From: Tenrec ecaudatus
Taxonomy: Eukaryota > Chordata > Mammalia > Afrosoricida > Tenrecidae
DNA length: 64,000 nucleotides
Reading direction: 5' to 3'
Assembly (NCBI RefSeq): GCF_050624435.1
Contig: NC_134535.1
Coordinates: forward strand, 122,623,731-122,687,730
Shown in pieces: positions 22,420-35,272 of this stretch. Every line of letters starts with the position of its first letter. Within the stretch, counting starts at the first letter, position 1. Position numbers and translations under genes: made by a program. The notes beneath the pieces are model-generated. The model had not been told where the DNA came from and ran no database searches. It worked only from the letters and a program-made list of their open reading frames with translations.

Positions 22420-23265
22420 AATTCGATCTGGTCCAACCAAAGTATCTGTTTTGTAGTAGCAAACTTCATTTAGATCCCACTCATGCTAATCTGTTTACCT
22501 GAGCTAGTGTGTGTGCCAAAGGGAAAGAAAGGGGCTTGGAATGGCAGGCCCAGGGTTCTCCCTGCTTCGCTTGTGCCTCACAAATATAGTATCCCTGGAA
22601 TTACTCTCAAGCTTCCTCTCTTGTAGAATTTGTCTTTCGCTATGTGTATATGCAGCTGCTTTCAGTCTGTCCATTTTGTATCTTAGAAATGATGAGGTTT
22701 AGGACACATCCTAGATTGATAATGGTCTCATTAACATAACAAAGAAAGCCCTATATCTTAACCAGGTTACTTCCTTGGCATAAGGGTTAAAGTCCCATAC
22801 ATAGTAGATTTTTATTGGGGAGGGGGTTGATAACACAATTTAATTGATACTATTGAGCAATTGATAAGTTTTCTCTACCCAGATAATGAAAAAAATATGA
22901 TATATTACACACCAATTACCAGTCATCCCTACTTGTATCAGATGTTGATATCATCCCACTCATATCCCTATAAACTTTTGATGAACTTTGGTTAACATTT
23001 ACATCTACTGTCTGGAGCCTCCTTTCTCCTAGAACTATAGGAAACTTCATAAGTTCACTTGCACAAATCTCAGGATTTCATATAGACTTATGCCAGTAAC
23101 TTTTGCTTCTTCAAGAAGCAGTTGCTCTTCAGAGTTGTGTGTTTGAAACATATATACATATATGTATGCAACAAACATATATTCCTTATCCTGCAGAGTA
23201 AAAAGAAAATCCCCTGAGAAGAGAGAAAAGTGAATAAACATAATGATAGAAAAAACAAAAGCAAA
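22420..23265. other. No recognised feature
   Basis: Continues the site hit by the PNRC2 retrocopy. AT-rich; the 63- and 64-codon open frames are chance. Confidence 0.5.
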
Positions 23266-23267
23266 AA

Positions 23268-23375
23268 GTACTTTTACAGGAGTAGAAAGCCTCGTGTTTT
23301 TCCCTCATAAGTGATTGGTGGTTTCAAATGGCTAATCTTGCAGTTAGCAGTCCAACTATGACAAGTAGCCACTAT
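23268..23375 (-). mobile_element. AfroSINE fragment
   Basis: ACAGGAGTAGAAAGCCTCGT and CTTGCAGTTAGCAGTCCAAC, reverse of the SINE middle and head. Confidence 0.65.
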
Positions 23376-24939
23376 GACAATAAGCCTGAAATCTATGCTA
23401 GACCGAGAGGATAATATTTTTCCTCTGCCCTTAAAAAGGAGGCTGATGAAAGGGGGGGGGGAGGAGTAAAAATAGAATTAGACATTAATCCTTAGGACAT
23501 GAAAAAGTCTAGGAAAAGATAACTTGTTAATTTTCATTAGTCTTTCTCTACTATAGATTTTTTAAAAGTATATGTGTTTTGCTTTCATTAAGATAAAAAT
23601 AAAAGAAACAAATTTTAGATCTCCAAGAAGCACAATATAAAACTCACCTTAGTCTATGTATATATATGTTTTTAAACATAGTGTTTTCCCAGTTTGAATC
23701 TCATACCAAATTTAAACAAACTCTCACCAAGAATATTTCTCAAAATTTTCATCTTATTCAAGATTGAAAATTGCTCCACTTAGTCACATTGGACATGCAG
23801 ATTGAGAAATATATGCAGGAGGTTTGCCTGTTTGTTTTTTCCTATGATAGCATGATGTATGATGAAATAAAATAATTGCCTCAATTTTACTATGAAATAT
23901 AAAGTTTGAGTTCCTATGAGTCAGAACGGACTTTATGGCAGGAGTTAATATCTTTCTGGCTCTGTGCACATTAAAATAAAATTTGGGTTCTTAATTATAA
24001 ATGCTTAATTGAAAACTAAAACTAGAAGTCAGATATATTAAACCCAAGGTTCTTATGACATAGATGAGACAGTTATAAAAGAGTCATTTAATTGCTAGTA
24101 TGGCAGGACCACACCAGCCAAGCTATACATAGATCTCAACCCCATTAGTGCCCCACACTAACACATTAGGAAATTCTTCAGTAAGATAGTTTTTCACTAC
24201 AACTTCAAAAAGTATTTGACTCATGACTATTCAGCGGTTAGGGGAACGTTAGCCTTCTGAGATAAGATTTTCAATGCACATACAAATGATTATTTCCTAA
24301 AGGAGAAACATAGGCAATATTATTTTCCTGATGGATAAAAGGTCTGTGGGGTTAAGAATACAGCATTATGATTTCATGTGGCTGGATTTGAATTCTCATT
24401 CTCCTTACAAAACCTGAAAATCACCGTATGGAGACTACACATTTCAATGTAATGACTACTCAGTTATTCTGCAGAGTTCAAGACCATTAAGGGAGACTAG
24501 CTTAAGGCGCTCCCCTCTTATGATACTTATGAGGATACCAACTATGATACTTTCATCTCTTCATTTGTATTTCTATAAATAAATGTCTACAATGAGTTAA
24601 TATGAGCTAAATCAATGACACTGTATGGAGAAGGTCCTTATGCTCCAAGGAGATGATCAATTAGATTCACCACCATAAAATAACAAAGGTGTCTCTAAGG
24701 TGAACCTGAGGCAGAAAGAAAACAAATTCAGGAATGAATTTGGGGTCTCTCATTTAATCCTAGCACCTATCTAAAAACAATTAGTTCTTATGGCATGGCT
24801 CTGCTTGACACTCACTCCTGTGAAGGAAACACAGAAGATGAATGCTATAGCTCAAGATGTGAGTGGTGAAAAAATTAGATGGGTGCCTGGCTATCACAGA
24901 GAATGATGTCTGGAATCTTAAAGGCTTGTTTTCTCTTGT

Positions 24940-27490
24940 TCTTTTTTTTAATCAATATAATTTGTTTTTTGTCTTTTTTTACTTTTCTTTTTAAAAATTA
25001 ACATATTGTACACAATCCAATACATCCATTCACATGCATTCCTGTTGTTCAATCCCATCCACATTGGGTAAGGTTATACAATCAGCATTGCTATCAGCTC
25101 ACCATTTACCCTCCCCCCCACTCCCTTCCTTTCAAGGAATCATTACTCCTGTAACTGTTTCTGAAAGGTCATCTTATCTTGACTTTCATGTACCACATAA
25201 TCTTAAATATCCAAATAAATATATGCAAAACAAATTAGATCAATGGGGCACAACAAGTAAAAACGATAATAGTAAGGGGGGAAATATTAATAAACTAGAG
25301 GATAGGTATGTGGTTTATCAGTGCACCCTGAATTTATCATCCATTCCATGTGGCCTTTCTGAGAGGGACTGCCCAATTATCTTACAGGCGGGTTTGGGGT
25401 CTCCACTATACCCATGCCCCTTCACATTCATTTGGCTGTGTTTTGGGACTTCTGGTACCTCTGCCCATTGACAACTCGTGATCACACAAGCTTGTTTGCT
25501 TCTTCCATGTGTGTGGGAAACAGAAAGATTTCTTCCAAGTTGTGTCCCCCAAATATATGCCAAACTTAGCTGCTTGCTACACGTAGCAAGTGACTATACA
25601 TTTGGAGGTCAACAGCTGTAGGTCAGTGGTCATTCTCCCTAAGGGTTATCAGCCATCCAGAGCAAGCAGACACCACTGTTAATCCCACAGCAAGTAGGCC
25701 ACACTCCCTTCTAATAAGAATAGTAGTAGATTGTTTCCCTGAAGGAGATCCTAGGGAGGTCAAGCCCACTCAAGGGTGGCCAAGGTTAGGCCACTATCAT
25801 GAATCATGGGTCCACCCTTCTTGTCACATGTATACCTCTATTTCTACCCCTTCCTATCAGGTGCACACCCCTAGTTCATCCCCTTCCTGTCACACTTATG
25901 TCTGTTGTACATCCCCTTCCTATGATGTGTATGCCTACTGCATTGCCCTTTCCTGTGACTTGTGGTTACCTGTAATCATACCCCTCCTACGTGGATATAA
26001 GCCTTGGTTAGCAATAAATGGAGGTCTCTGCCCCACTTCCAGCCCTGTGCATGGACCTGGCTGGTAAGATCATTGCCCTCGAGGAGGTGTGCATGCTACT
26101 ATGAAATATGTCTGATTTCTTTATTTTACCCTCTCTCCTATCTCTCTCATGCTCTATGACTTTATTGTAATCTTTATGTATCTTAACTGTACAGTTGTGC
26201 TTATCGAACCTGTGATTAGTTGTGGGGGTGCTGGCCTTTCCCCCACACATGTGGGCTTTGTTGCTTCCCTGCTAGATGACAGTTGGTTTAACTACAAGCT
26301 TTTAAGACCCCATATAGAAAATGATATATCTTTTGATAGCTGGGAACCATCATCTTTCTTCACCCCATTTGCTTATGCACACATACTATCTTCAGCAATT
26401 GTTACAAGGGTGAGTATTATATAATGTCACATTGTTGGAACAAGCCATCTTGAACTGAGGCAAGATTTAAGCAGGACCCCAAAGTCCATCTGCTTCCTTG
26501 TTGCAAGTGCATATACATATATATAAACAAATACATCAGAATTTATATATATACATACATACATTTTCCTATTCCACTATTATGATTACCTAGCATTCAC
26601 CTCTCAGTAAATCCTCCCAGATATAAATCTATTGAACAAACACAATCAGAAAAGCTACACCCTCCTCATCGTCATCAAATTTAGACTACTTATTATTCCC
26701 CACTACCCATCATTGTTGCTCCCTGTTCACCTCCCCTTCCCCTCCTCTCCTCCCATGACCCCCTAGGCCCATCAGTCTATAAGTTTGCCTATTCTGCCTA
26801 TCTTGGATTGATAAACAGCAAGCAAACAAACACAAACATACAGATAGTCACAAGTCTAACAGGGACTATGACATAGAACAGATGAGTGTCTCTGTGTTAC
26901 AGAGAGAGGAGGACATGTTATAAAGCATCCCTCCTGACCCCAGTTCTTTTAGGTTTTCCTGTCCCGGGTCCCGGCTTGTCTAACAGCACATACATCCTTT
27001 TCATCTTCATCCATAGTGTTCGAAAGGCGAGCATCCTGTAAGACCACGTTGCTATTGCCGAGGTCAACGATGGAGCCTTCTAGAGACCCCCACACATGCC
27101 CAATTAGGCCTTTAGAGAGTTAGACCCCTTGTGAGCAATCCTCAACCAGTTCAGATGGGGGTACAAGCGCTGCCCCCCTATTCAGAAGTCTATGATCATG
27201 ATCCTATCTTGGCTCCCTTCGCTGATCGGTTGCACACCTCTCATGTTTTGTCCCCCAGGTGGGAGGGTGAGACCGGCCTCTCTCCTCAAACTGTGTCTTC
27301 AGGACTGTCCTCTGCAGCCCTGTCATTAAGGGAGAGGGTGCCTCCTCCGAAACGGTGACTGGCTCTGCAGTCAGCTATGGGAACAAGCAAGTATGTCACC
27401 CTCATGAGTTGCCACCCAGCGAGGTGGTCTACCCTCGCATTCCTTTCCTGTGGAGATATAAACAAGACCCTCCTCTTGGGGTGATTAGAA
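24940..27490 (-). mobile_element. L1 3'UTR copy, minus strand
   Basis: Reverse-oriented and collinear with the 3'UTR of the L1 at 62880-64000 (shared TATATCTCCACAGGAAAGGA, GGACAGTCCTGAAGA, ACTGAGAGGTGAATGATGGG-like stretches) and continuing about 1.5 kb further. It splits an older plus-strand L1 piece (24780-24935 and 27490-27910). No coding part; open frames at 25034 and 26149 are chance. Confidence 0.75.
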
Positions 27491-27910
27491 CACTGCCTTG
27501 GGGTGATTAGCACACTTAAATATTTATTTTCAAACAAGCAACAATCGAAGTGACATGTCAACTAAGCCCACAAGGAAGAAACACACCAACAACCGTGATC
27601 CAAGGACTGTAAATTTTATCATCCAAATTTGAAGGGGCATAAATTGTATGATTCTGGCGAGCACAAGGCTATGGATGAGAGTGGAAACCCAAAACATATT
27701 TGCAGGATTGACATAGAGAATAAGCCTCTGATGGTTTCCCTCCAATCACAATTGAGGGATAGGAACAACCAGTCGATCAGAAAGAGAGTAGTGTAGGGAA
27801 GACTGTAATAAATTAAAATGATAAACCTGATTCAAATGGTTAAAACCCTGCCATGTGAATAAATAAATAAATAAACAAACAAACAAATAAATAAATAAAT
27901 AGACCTTGCT
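27490..27910 (+). mobile_element. L1 3'UTR fragment, second half of a split element
   Basis: Continues the plus-strand piece ending at 24935: the junction resumes at CAAACAAGCAACAATCG and follows the same order as 43430-43680. It ends in an (AAAT)n tract at about 27858-27901. Confidence 0.6.
27858..27901 (+). repeat. (AAAT)n tract
   Basis: AAAT and AAAC tetranucleotides in a row, at the 3' end of an L1 fragment. Confidence 0.9.
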
Positions 27911-28309
27911 GCGTGATCTCTGGTTTGATACAATTTGTGCTTAATCTGTTTTTTAATATTTGCTGTGTTGTTTGTTAGTTTTTCATTTCAGGGTTTATCT
28001 CTTGTATTTTGACATTGTTGGTACCTTTCTTGACTCTTTTATATATTTTTAATGATTTTTGGTATGTGAAACCCAGAATGGATGACACTATGGAGATAAT
28101 AGCTAGACGCTGATTGTGGTTGTGATTATGCAACACTGCTTGGTATGATTGAACTATGGAAAGTATGATGTCTAGATTAGGTCCTAATAACATAGTTTGA
28201 AAGAAAAACAGAGTTAACAAAGAACATTAACATTGCCTTTGATTTATTCTCAAGACAATGAGATGATGACAAAAATTTCCAATTTAATATACCATAAGTT
28301 TGGCATAAG

Positions 28310-28435
28310 GTGCTCTCATGGTCATTATGCCTCATGAGAAATATAAGGCTGACTGTGCCCAAAGATTTAGTCTTGGGAACCCGATACACTCATAGTTGAA
28401 TTGATGGCGGTGGATTTGGTTTCCGTTTGACAAAC
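28310..28435 (+). mobile_element. Old SINE behind KLRD1 copy B, partner of 8605-8780
   Basis: Weakly preserved; tail TGAATTGATGGCGGTGGATT. Flanks match those of its partner behind copy A. Confidence 0.5.
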
Positions 28436-28558
28436 GTTGCTCTATTATAAATATTAACCTTTAAATGATGTTTATACATATATTTTTTGTGTTCAGTACA
28501 ATGTAATGACATTCTGACAGAGAAAATATGCAATGATGCATACACAAGTCCCTTTAAA

Positions 28559-28564
28559 TTTAAT
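28559..28564 (-). terminator. Possible poly(A) signal of KLRD1 copy B
   Basis: Minus-strand ATTAAA about 245 nt past the end of exon 6, at the position matching the hexamer behind copy A. Confidence 0.33.
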
Positions 28565-28808
28565 ATTAAGACATATTTAATAAAAATACATGTATAAAAT
28601 TATTGACATTAGTGATTTATAACTTTTTAGGTAGACACAGAAATTTCATCAATTTAAAAATAATAAAAATTCACAGATATGGAAGTTATATGAGACATAA
28701 TTTTCCACATATTCCAATAGCGAATTGGTAATAGTAAACATAAATGAATTGTTCTTAGCAATCCAGTGTCTGTTCCCCAACACATGACCCAAGAAAACAT
28801 AAATAGAC

Positions 28809-28920
28809 TCAGTGCTGACAGATGTAATCATTTTTTTCCTCGCAAAGTCCATTCAAAATCTCCTCCTTTGGACTATATAAAATGCATTTTTCTCAATCTG
28901 AAATTGAAGTGAATAAAGGT
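28809..28920 (-). pseudogene. KLRD1: KLRD1 copy B exon 6 with premature stop
   Basis: The acceptor TTATTGCAG is intact. The frame set by exon 5 reads PLFTSISD then TGA (28895-28893); the old frame continues to a second TGA at 28811-28809. Conserved KCILY and YICQ lie beyond the stop. Confidence 0.82.
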
Positions 28921-29089
28921 CTGCAATAAAGAAGAAAATATTGACATTTAAGAAACAAAAATGAAAATGTTAAGGAATGCTCTTTATGGTATTTGAATAC
29001 ATTAAAATTAAGAAGCATTACTTATTTTTAAATTTCATAATTGTTTATTTTTACCAGTTTCACTGACATAAAATTCACATATTATATAC

Positions 29090-31195
29090 TCCCTTTTTAT
29101 CATTTTATTGGGGGTACATACAGCTGTTATCACAATCCGTACCGTGTCCATTGTGTCAAGCACATTTGTACATTGGTTGCCATCATCATTTTCAAACATT
29201 TTCATTCTACTTGAGCCCTTGGTATCAGCTCCTCATATTTTCCCTCCTTCCCTCCCTCTCACTGCTTCCCTCCTTCCCTCATAAAACCTTGATAATTTAT
29301 AAATTATTATTTTTTCATTCTTACACTGCTGATGTTTCCCTTCACCCACTTCCCTGTTGTCCATCCCCCCTGGGAGGAGGTTATGTGTAGATAATGGTGA
29401 TCAGTTAGGTTTCCCTTTTCTCCCCTACCTTCCCCTTCCACTCCTGGTATCACTACTCTCATTATTGGTCCTGAGGGGTTTATCTGTCCTTGATTCTCTG
29501 TGCTTCCAGCTCTTATCTGTACCAGTGTACATGCTCTGGTCTAGCCAGGTTTGTAAGGTAGAATTGGGATCATGATAGTGTGTGTATGTGTCAGGGGGTA
29601 AGGGGGAAGCATTAAAGAACTAGAGGAAAGTTGTATGTTTCATCGATGCTTTACAGTGCTCTGATTGGCTCATCTTTTTCTTGTGACCTTTCTGCAAGCA
29701 GATGTCCAACTGTCTACAGATGGACTGTGGGTCTACACTCCACAATCACCCTCATTCACATTGATATGACTTTTGGTTCTGGGTCTTTGATGCCTGATCT
29801 TTGATCTCATGATCACAAAAGATAATGTGCTTCTTCCATGTGGGCTTGTTTGTTTCTTAGCTAGATGGCCTCTTGTTTATCTTCAAGGCAGTAAGCCCCC
29901 AGATGCTGTATCTTTTATAGCCAGGTGCCATGAGCTTTCTTCACTACATTTGCTTATGCACCCATTTTGTCTTCACTGATGGTGTCAGGAAGATAAGCAT
30001 CACAGAATGCCAAGTTATTAGAACAAAGCGTTCCTGCATTGAGTGAGTACTTAAGAAGAAGCCTAATGTCCATCTGCTACCTTAATACTTAACATAAAAT
30101 ATAGGTACATAGATCTATTTCTCAACCATTATATATAAATATGTTTACATATGTACATGCCTGTATTTAGACCATTGTAATTGTCCTTTGCCTCCTAGCT
30201 CTTTCCTCCATTTCCTTTTACTTTCTTGTCCCACTATCATGTTCAGCGTTCATTTGGGTTTCAGTAATTCCTCTCACCTAGATTGACCTTGATCAAGCCC
30301 CACCAGGCATCCTATACCCTCCTTGCCATCAATTTTAGATCACTTGTTGTTCCCTTATCCCTAGGTTCATTGACACCACCTTCCCTTTCCCCCTTCCCCC
30401 TCCCATGTTCCCCCAGAACCATTGGTCCCATTGTTTTCTCTTCATATTATATATTTCAATAGTTCAATCACATTCATAAGTGTATAACCATCATTAAAAT
30501 CAATTCCAATACATTTCTTCTTTCTTATATACTTGTTAGTTCACCATTTTTGCTATCCTCCCCTGTCATGTCCCTTTGCATCTATTGATCCAGTTGTTCT
30601 CCCTCTAGATTTCCTTAATCTAGATTTCATATACAGAAAATCACACAGAATGAAGACAAAATACAAAAAGTCCAACAACAATAACACACTGAAACAAAGG
30701 AAAACCTCAATTGATAACAAAGCAGAAAATATTGAAACTGGGGTAATTACACGTTGGGTCAAGAGAGAGAGCACTGACAAGGTGTCACATTTTGATCTAT
30801 GTATAATTGATATGATCTTCCTGCAATGTACTTTGTCTAGTTACAAGGTCTTTCCCATCTATGATCCATTGTGAGAGGATCTTCCCCAGTGGCTTAATTT
30901 ATATGGGGGACCAGCAGAAGAGTTTTGGGCTTTCTCTGTCATCCACAGCCTTCTGCAAACTGGATGTTCAGAATTTAAGCTCTAATACCAGTCCTTTTTC
31001 TGGATTTGGATTTCATTGTTTACCATTCTCAGATAACACAAACTTGTGTATTTCCTCCCGGGGAACCACCTGAAGCCTCATTTAGATGGCTACTTTTTTT
31101 AAAAGAAGCTTTTATCACTCTGGATGCTATTCTTTCTGATAGCTGGGCACTATCTGTTGTCTTCAGGACTCATATCTTCAGTGATTACTTTATGT
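29090..31195 (-). mobile_element. L1 3'UTR copy in intron 5 of KLRD1 copy B
   Basis: Begins with the L1 tip TTTTATTGGGGG.TACATACAG and runs through the C/T-rich middle part and an older segment near 30740-31070 that also occurs at about 38930-39090. Not present in copy A. Confidence 0.7.
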
Positions 31196-31901
31196 AGGTA
31201 AATATTGAGCAGGGAGACATTCATTTATTATTTTTTCCTAAGTAGCCATAATCTTCATGATTCTGAGCTAGGATGATATAGGAAACTTAGTTATTTCCTC
31301 AATAATAGCTAGCAGTGAGACAGGAACTATTTTTTGGTATGTTTCCTATTATCTTTAATAGTCTCAGTGTATGATGTGTTTCATTTCTATTTTATTCAAA
31401 GATTTATTGGCTAATCTTGTCTAAGAAGACCAATCATATACTTGTTTATAAATGATGGTATAAATTCTATGTTAATAATTAAAATAAAGATACATATAGG
31501 TACAGAAGATAATTCATAATATCATTAGAGGATCCCCAAAATATTTGGCTTCCAAGAATAAAGGAAAAAAATCAATATAGCACTTTTGTTGACTACCTCA
31601 ACATGTGTGAACATGTTTTATACATATGCACAGTTTTGTGTCTTTCTAAAACTCACAAAAATAATATATTAAAAGTTACTTTTTATCCATAAAGATAAAA
31701 ACATTCATGTGACTTGAGAATGAGTTTTTTTGTTCTGCATTGGACTAAAATTTTATTCTGTTGCACCTAATGCCTTTTCTGTGATCTCATACCCTGGACT
31801 GTGCACCCTAAGTATAGTGCTCCTGGGACGTATCTGCACTTATGAGATCTACATATAAACTCAGAAAGAACAGATAAGGTACATGAGCGTGAGAAACTTA
31901 C

Positions 31902-32005
31902 AATTGCTGAGATAAAGCAGAGCCATCCTCCCATAACCAGATGTCACCAGTTTCATTGTAAGAGAGCCTAAGCCAGTAAAAATGGGGACTGTATTTCAAA
32001 AAACC
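31902..32005 (-). CDS. KLRD1: KLRD1 copy B exon 5, second lectin exon
   Basis: 104 nt from the acceptor CTAAGCAG to the donor GTAAGT. Encodes GFLKYSPHFYWLRLSYNET then GDIWLWEDGSALSQ. The Gly after FYWL, kept in human and copy A, is Arg. Confidence 0.85.
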
Positions 32006-32807
32006 CTGCTTAGAAAAAGACAGACATATTAACTTAATTTGAATCTATTCCGGGATTGATGAGCATCAGACTCGGTCTGTCAGTCATGCGAACCAACGTT
32101 CTCTTTCATTTCTAATCTCTGAGTGACAGGTGTAGGCCGCATATTTCTAATTTATCCACTCATTTATGAAGAAAAACAATCGAAATGCAAAATCTTATGT
32201 CACTATGAAGTGGAACATGTTATATAAAAAGTAAGAATTTTTATGGAACAATTTCTTCACCAGTGATTGCCATTTAATTTTTATCTGAAATCAACAGGGT
32301 CTTAAGGGATAAATCCATAAGCAGAGTCTACTTAATTTGTACTTGGTACAGGTTCTTCATACAGATAAAATAATCTTTAATTTTTCTCAAAAAGTGAATA
32401 ATTTTATGATAATATCCTTATAATCTTTTCATCACAAAGAAATAGTAAAACTCACATAATTAGAAATGAAATGATAAGTTCAATGAAAAAACCTAAAAAT
32501 TATACTTGTTTGGTTGGTTACTTGAATAAAATGAGCAAAGGGAGCAATCTAACAGTTCTCCTTTGATTTCTTTGAAGTTTCTTGCCCTTATATAAAATCT
32601 TGACTTTTACACCTCTGTTATAAATCTCTGAGGGAAGTTATTTGGACTTTTAATGACTTATTCGAGATGTAGAAAATTAATAAGTAATTTTTTTCAAACA
32701 GACCCATCCCTTTACTCTGTGTTTGAAAATGAATCAAAATAATCAAGTTACTTGGTACTATATTATTTTCAGGCATAGAAAAATGTGAGAAAAAATAAAG
32801 TACATGC

Positions 32808-32959
32808 CAATTGATCTTTGCTTTTTTGGTGAAATAGCTTGGAGTTCTGAGAAATACAGAAATTTCTACTTTCTCCCCAAGTTTCTTTTTTATAAGAAAT
32901 GAAGTAGCAGTTGCTTTGGAAGCCAATCCACTTTTCTGGACAAGAATGGCAGTCAGAGT
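32808..32959 (-). CDS. KLRD1: KLRD1 copy B exon 4, first lectin exon
   Basis: 152 nt after the acceptor GTCTTAG. Encodes DSDCHSCPEKWIGF, NCYFISYKKETW, ESRNFCISQNS and ends KSKDQL. Human Cys59 and Cys70 correspond to His and Ser. The frame-keeping donor is GCATGT. Confidence 0.82.
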
Positions 32960-33379
32960 CTAAGACAAAATAAACATGATATGTGACAATAAACATTTAA
33001 AATTTTCAAAGACATTTTACTTAGTATTCAAAAATGTTTTCCATTTACTCATTTTATGGTAACAGTATCTGAGAACCTACTATAAATGTACACATGCACA
33101 GCATGCTATTTCCAGAAAATATTCCTGTGCCCAGCCAGACAGGATGTTTTTCTCCATGAACATTACATTCTAGAAAGAGTTAGAAATATTTCACTCCTAA
33201 TCACTTATTAATTGTATAGAATAATAATCTTAGCAACTACACAAGTGGAATATGGTGTACAAAGACAGCACATAGCAACTGAAAACAGGGAAGTTAAAAG
33301 AATCACCTTTAAAAAAATAAAATTTATGCAAAGACAAATACCATAAACAGAACTTAACTAGATCATGTTTTTCGGTATG

Positions 33380-33605
33380 TGAAACCAAGGACAGGTAAAT
33401 TTATAGAGACAGCACCTGAATTAATGATTCCTTAGGGATGTGTCAGGGGGAGTTGGGGAGAAATGGGGAACTAATAATGTTGAATACAAGAACAAAGAAA
33501 ATGTTCTAAAAGTGATTGTGATGATAATTATACAACTCTTGTTGATGTGATTGAAATATGGGATTTCAGGATTTATGAATTATATGTCAGTAAAATTGTT
33601 TTAAA
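33380..33605 (+). mobile_element. L1 3' end fragment in intron 3 of KLRD1 copy B
   Basis: GAGAAATGGGGAACTAATAA and ATTGTGATGATAATTATACA occur as in other L1 ends here. Absent from copy A intron 3. Confidence 0.6.
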
Positions 33606-34383
33606 AATAATTAAATCATAGAGAAGTGTAAATGGACAAAATATGTCAGCATATTCCCTGAATTAGAAAAAAATGCTATACATTGGTAAAATTCTAACAT
33701 GTAAACTTCTTAAGAATCAAGATAAGGAAACAAATAATGTCCAATAATGCAACTTATCAGGAATAGTGTCTTCAGCATTTCTTATCCATCATGGTTAGTC
33801 ATGACACGAGCTAGCCATTCAAGTGGATAGCAAAGGAACAGCTTTGAAGTTGTGGGAATAAACTGGGAAGTAAGGGCATTAAGGTAACAGGTGAGGGGGA
33901 GTGCTTAAGGGAAAAAATGGGCATTTCTGGATAAGTGGAATTCAGAATTGTGGAAATGAGGCCACAGAATCCTGAATCCAACAAAAGCAACTGAAAAGAG
34001 AAGAAAGTTTGAGTTAGGGGAAAATACTACATGCAATCAGAATTAGTAAATAATATTAGTAAATAATATTTACTATTAGGCTTAGTCTATTACCTAATGA
34101 TGAGCACTCAAAAAGGAAAAACATCATTTTGAATTAATATTTGCTTTGTTATTTTAATACATGTACACTCAGTGTAATGTAATCATTTTTACATTACAGC
34201 ACAATGAAATGAGACTGCTCAATAATTGATGGAGCAGACTTGTATAAATACATAGACTATTCCATCAAATCACTTGTAAAAAAAGCGATTAATGTTAATT
34301 TTTTACCAATAGTAATTAGTCAGAATTGACTCAATGACAAAAGGGTATACCCACAATAAGCTTTTCCAAAGAAAGAAGCTTAC

Positions 34384-34446
34384 CCCTCTTGTGTTCTGTG
34401 GTGCATCCTGGCAAGCGTGTTGGCTGAATATTTTCTTTCCTAAGTG
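34384..34446 (-). CDS. KLRD1: KLRD1 copy B exon 3, stalk
   Basis: 63 nt from the acceptor CTTATAG to the donor GTAAGC. Encodes SLRKENIQPTRLPG...EHKR. Length and phases match copy A. Confidence 0.8.
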
Positions 34447-34599
34447 CTATAAGAGATTATTAAAGATTTAGATAATCAGATAGAGATTAAAGTTGTTGAT
34501 AAGATAACTACTTACTACACATTAGAAATGTCAGGCCTTTGTTGTTAAATGGTCTATCACAGCTTGGATCTTTATAAAGACTTGCCAGCAGAAACTTAC

Positions 34600-34692
34600 A
34601 CTTTGTCAGCAAAATCCCGAAAGTAGCCATCAATAAAAGGCATAGTATTCCTAAAATCCCAGAAACCAGTCTCCATGGAGTAGTCTGGAAAA
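34600..34692 (-). CDS. KLRD1: KLRD1 copy B exon 2, tail and membrane segment
   Basis: 93 nt from the acceptor ACTACAG to the donor GTAAGT. Encodes VFQTTPWRLVSGILG, a hydrophobic segment, then GILLTK. It is close to both copy A and human CD94. Confidence 0.85.
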
Positions 34693-35107
34693 CTGTAGTA
34701 AAAGATAAATAATATGACGGCTTAAAGAACAGAACACAGTTTGAAGTTTATAAAAACAGAAGCCAATTAGAAAATTCCCAGAAGTTTTTCTTTTAATTTT
34801 ATGACAGTCATTTTCTAACAGAACTTTGAAAAACAAAGATACCCTATTTACAACTATGACCAATGCCAATGTTTCATGCAGCGTACTTTATTCTTGCATG
34901 AGATGATTACTATATTCACTGTTCTACCAGCTCTGTCTCTGACCTGCAGTAGATTTACCATTTTATTTTTTAAACTGACAAGAGAACATAAAAATGTTGA
35001 GTCAGAAGAGAGTATGAAGCTGTAGCATAAGGTTGACGAGCCTCCAGAGTACACATTCATTTTAATTCTCTCAACAAACATCACAAAGTGGAGGGCATGA
35101 TTGTCTT

Positions 35108-35272
35108 TAGGTCACTCCAAACCAAACCACTGCCAACTCACGGCATCCCTACCGCATGCCCTGTGCGTTTCTGAGACTGACTCTTCCCGGGAGTGGAAGC
35201 CCGTGTTTCTCCTGCCAAGGGGCTGGCAATTTCATTCCGCTGACCTTGCAATTATCAGCTGAATGCTTAGGC
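35108..35272 (-). mobile_element. AfroSINE-type SINE in intron 1 of KLRD1 copy B
   Basis: Reverse copy from CAAACCACTGCCAACTCACG to GACCTTGCAATTATCAGCTG. Confidence 0.7.

Noticed and set aside
26008-26424. Open frames on both strands in 25.0-26.4 kb as genes
   Set aside because: They lie in L1 3'UTR sequence collinear with other L1 copies.
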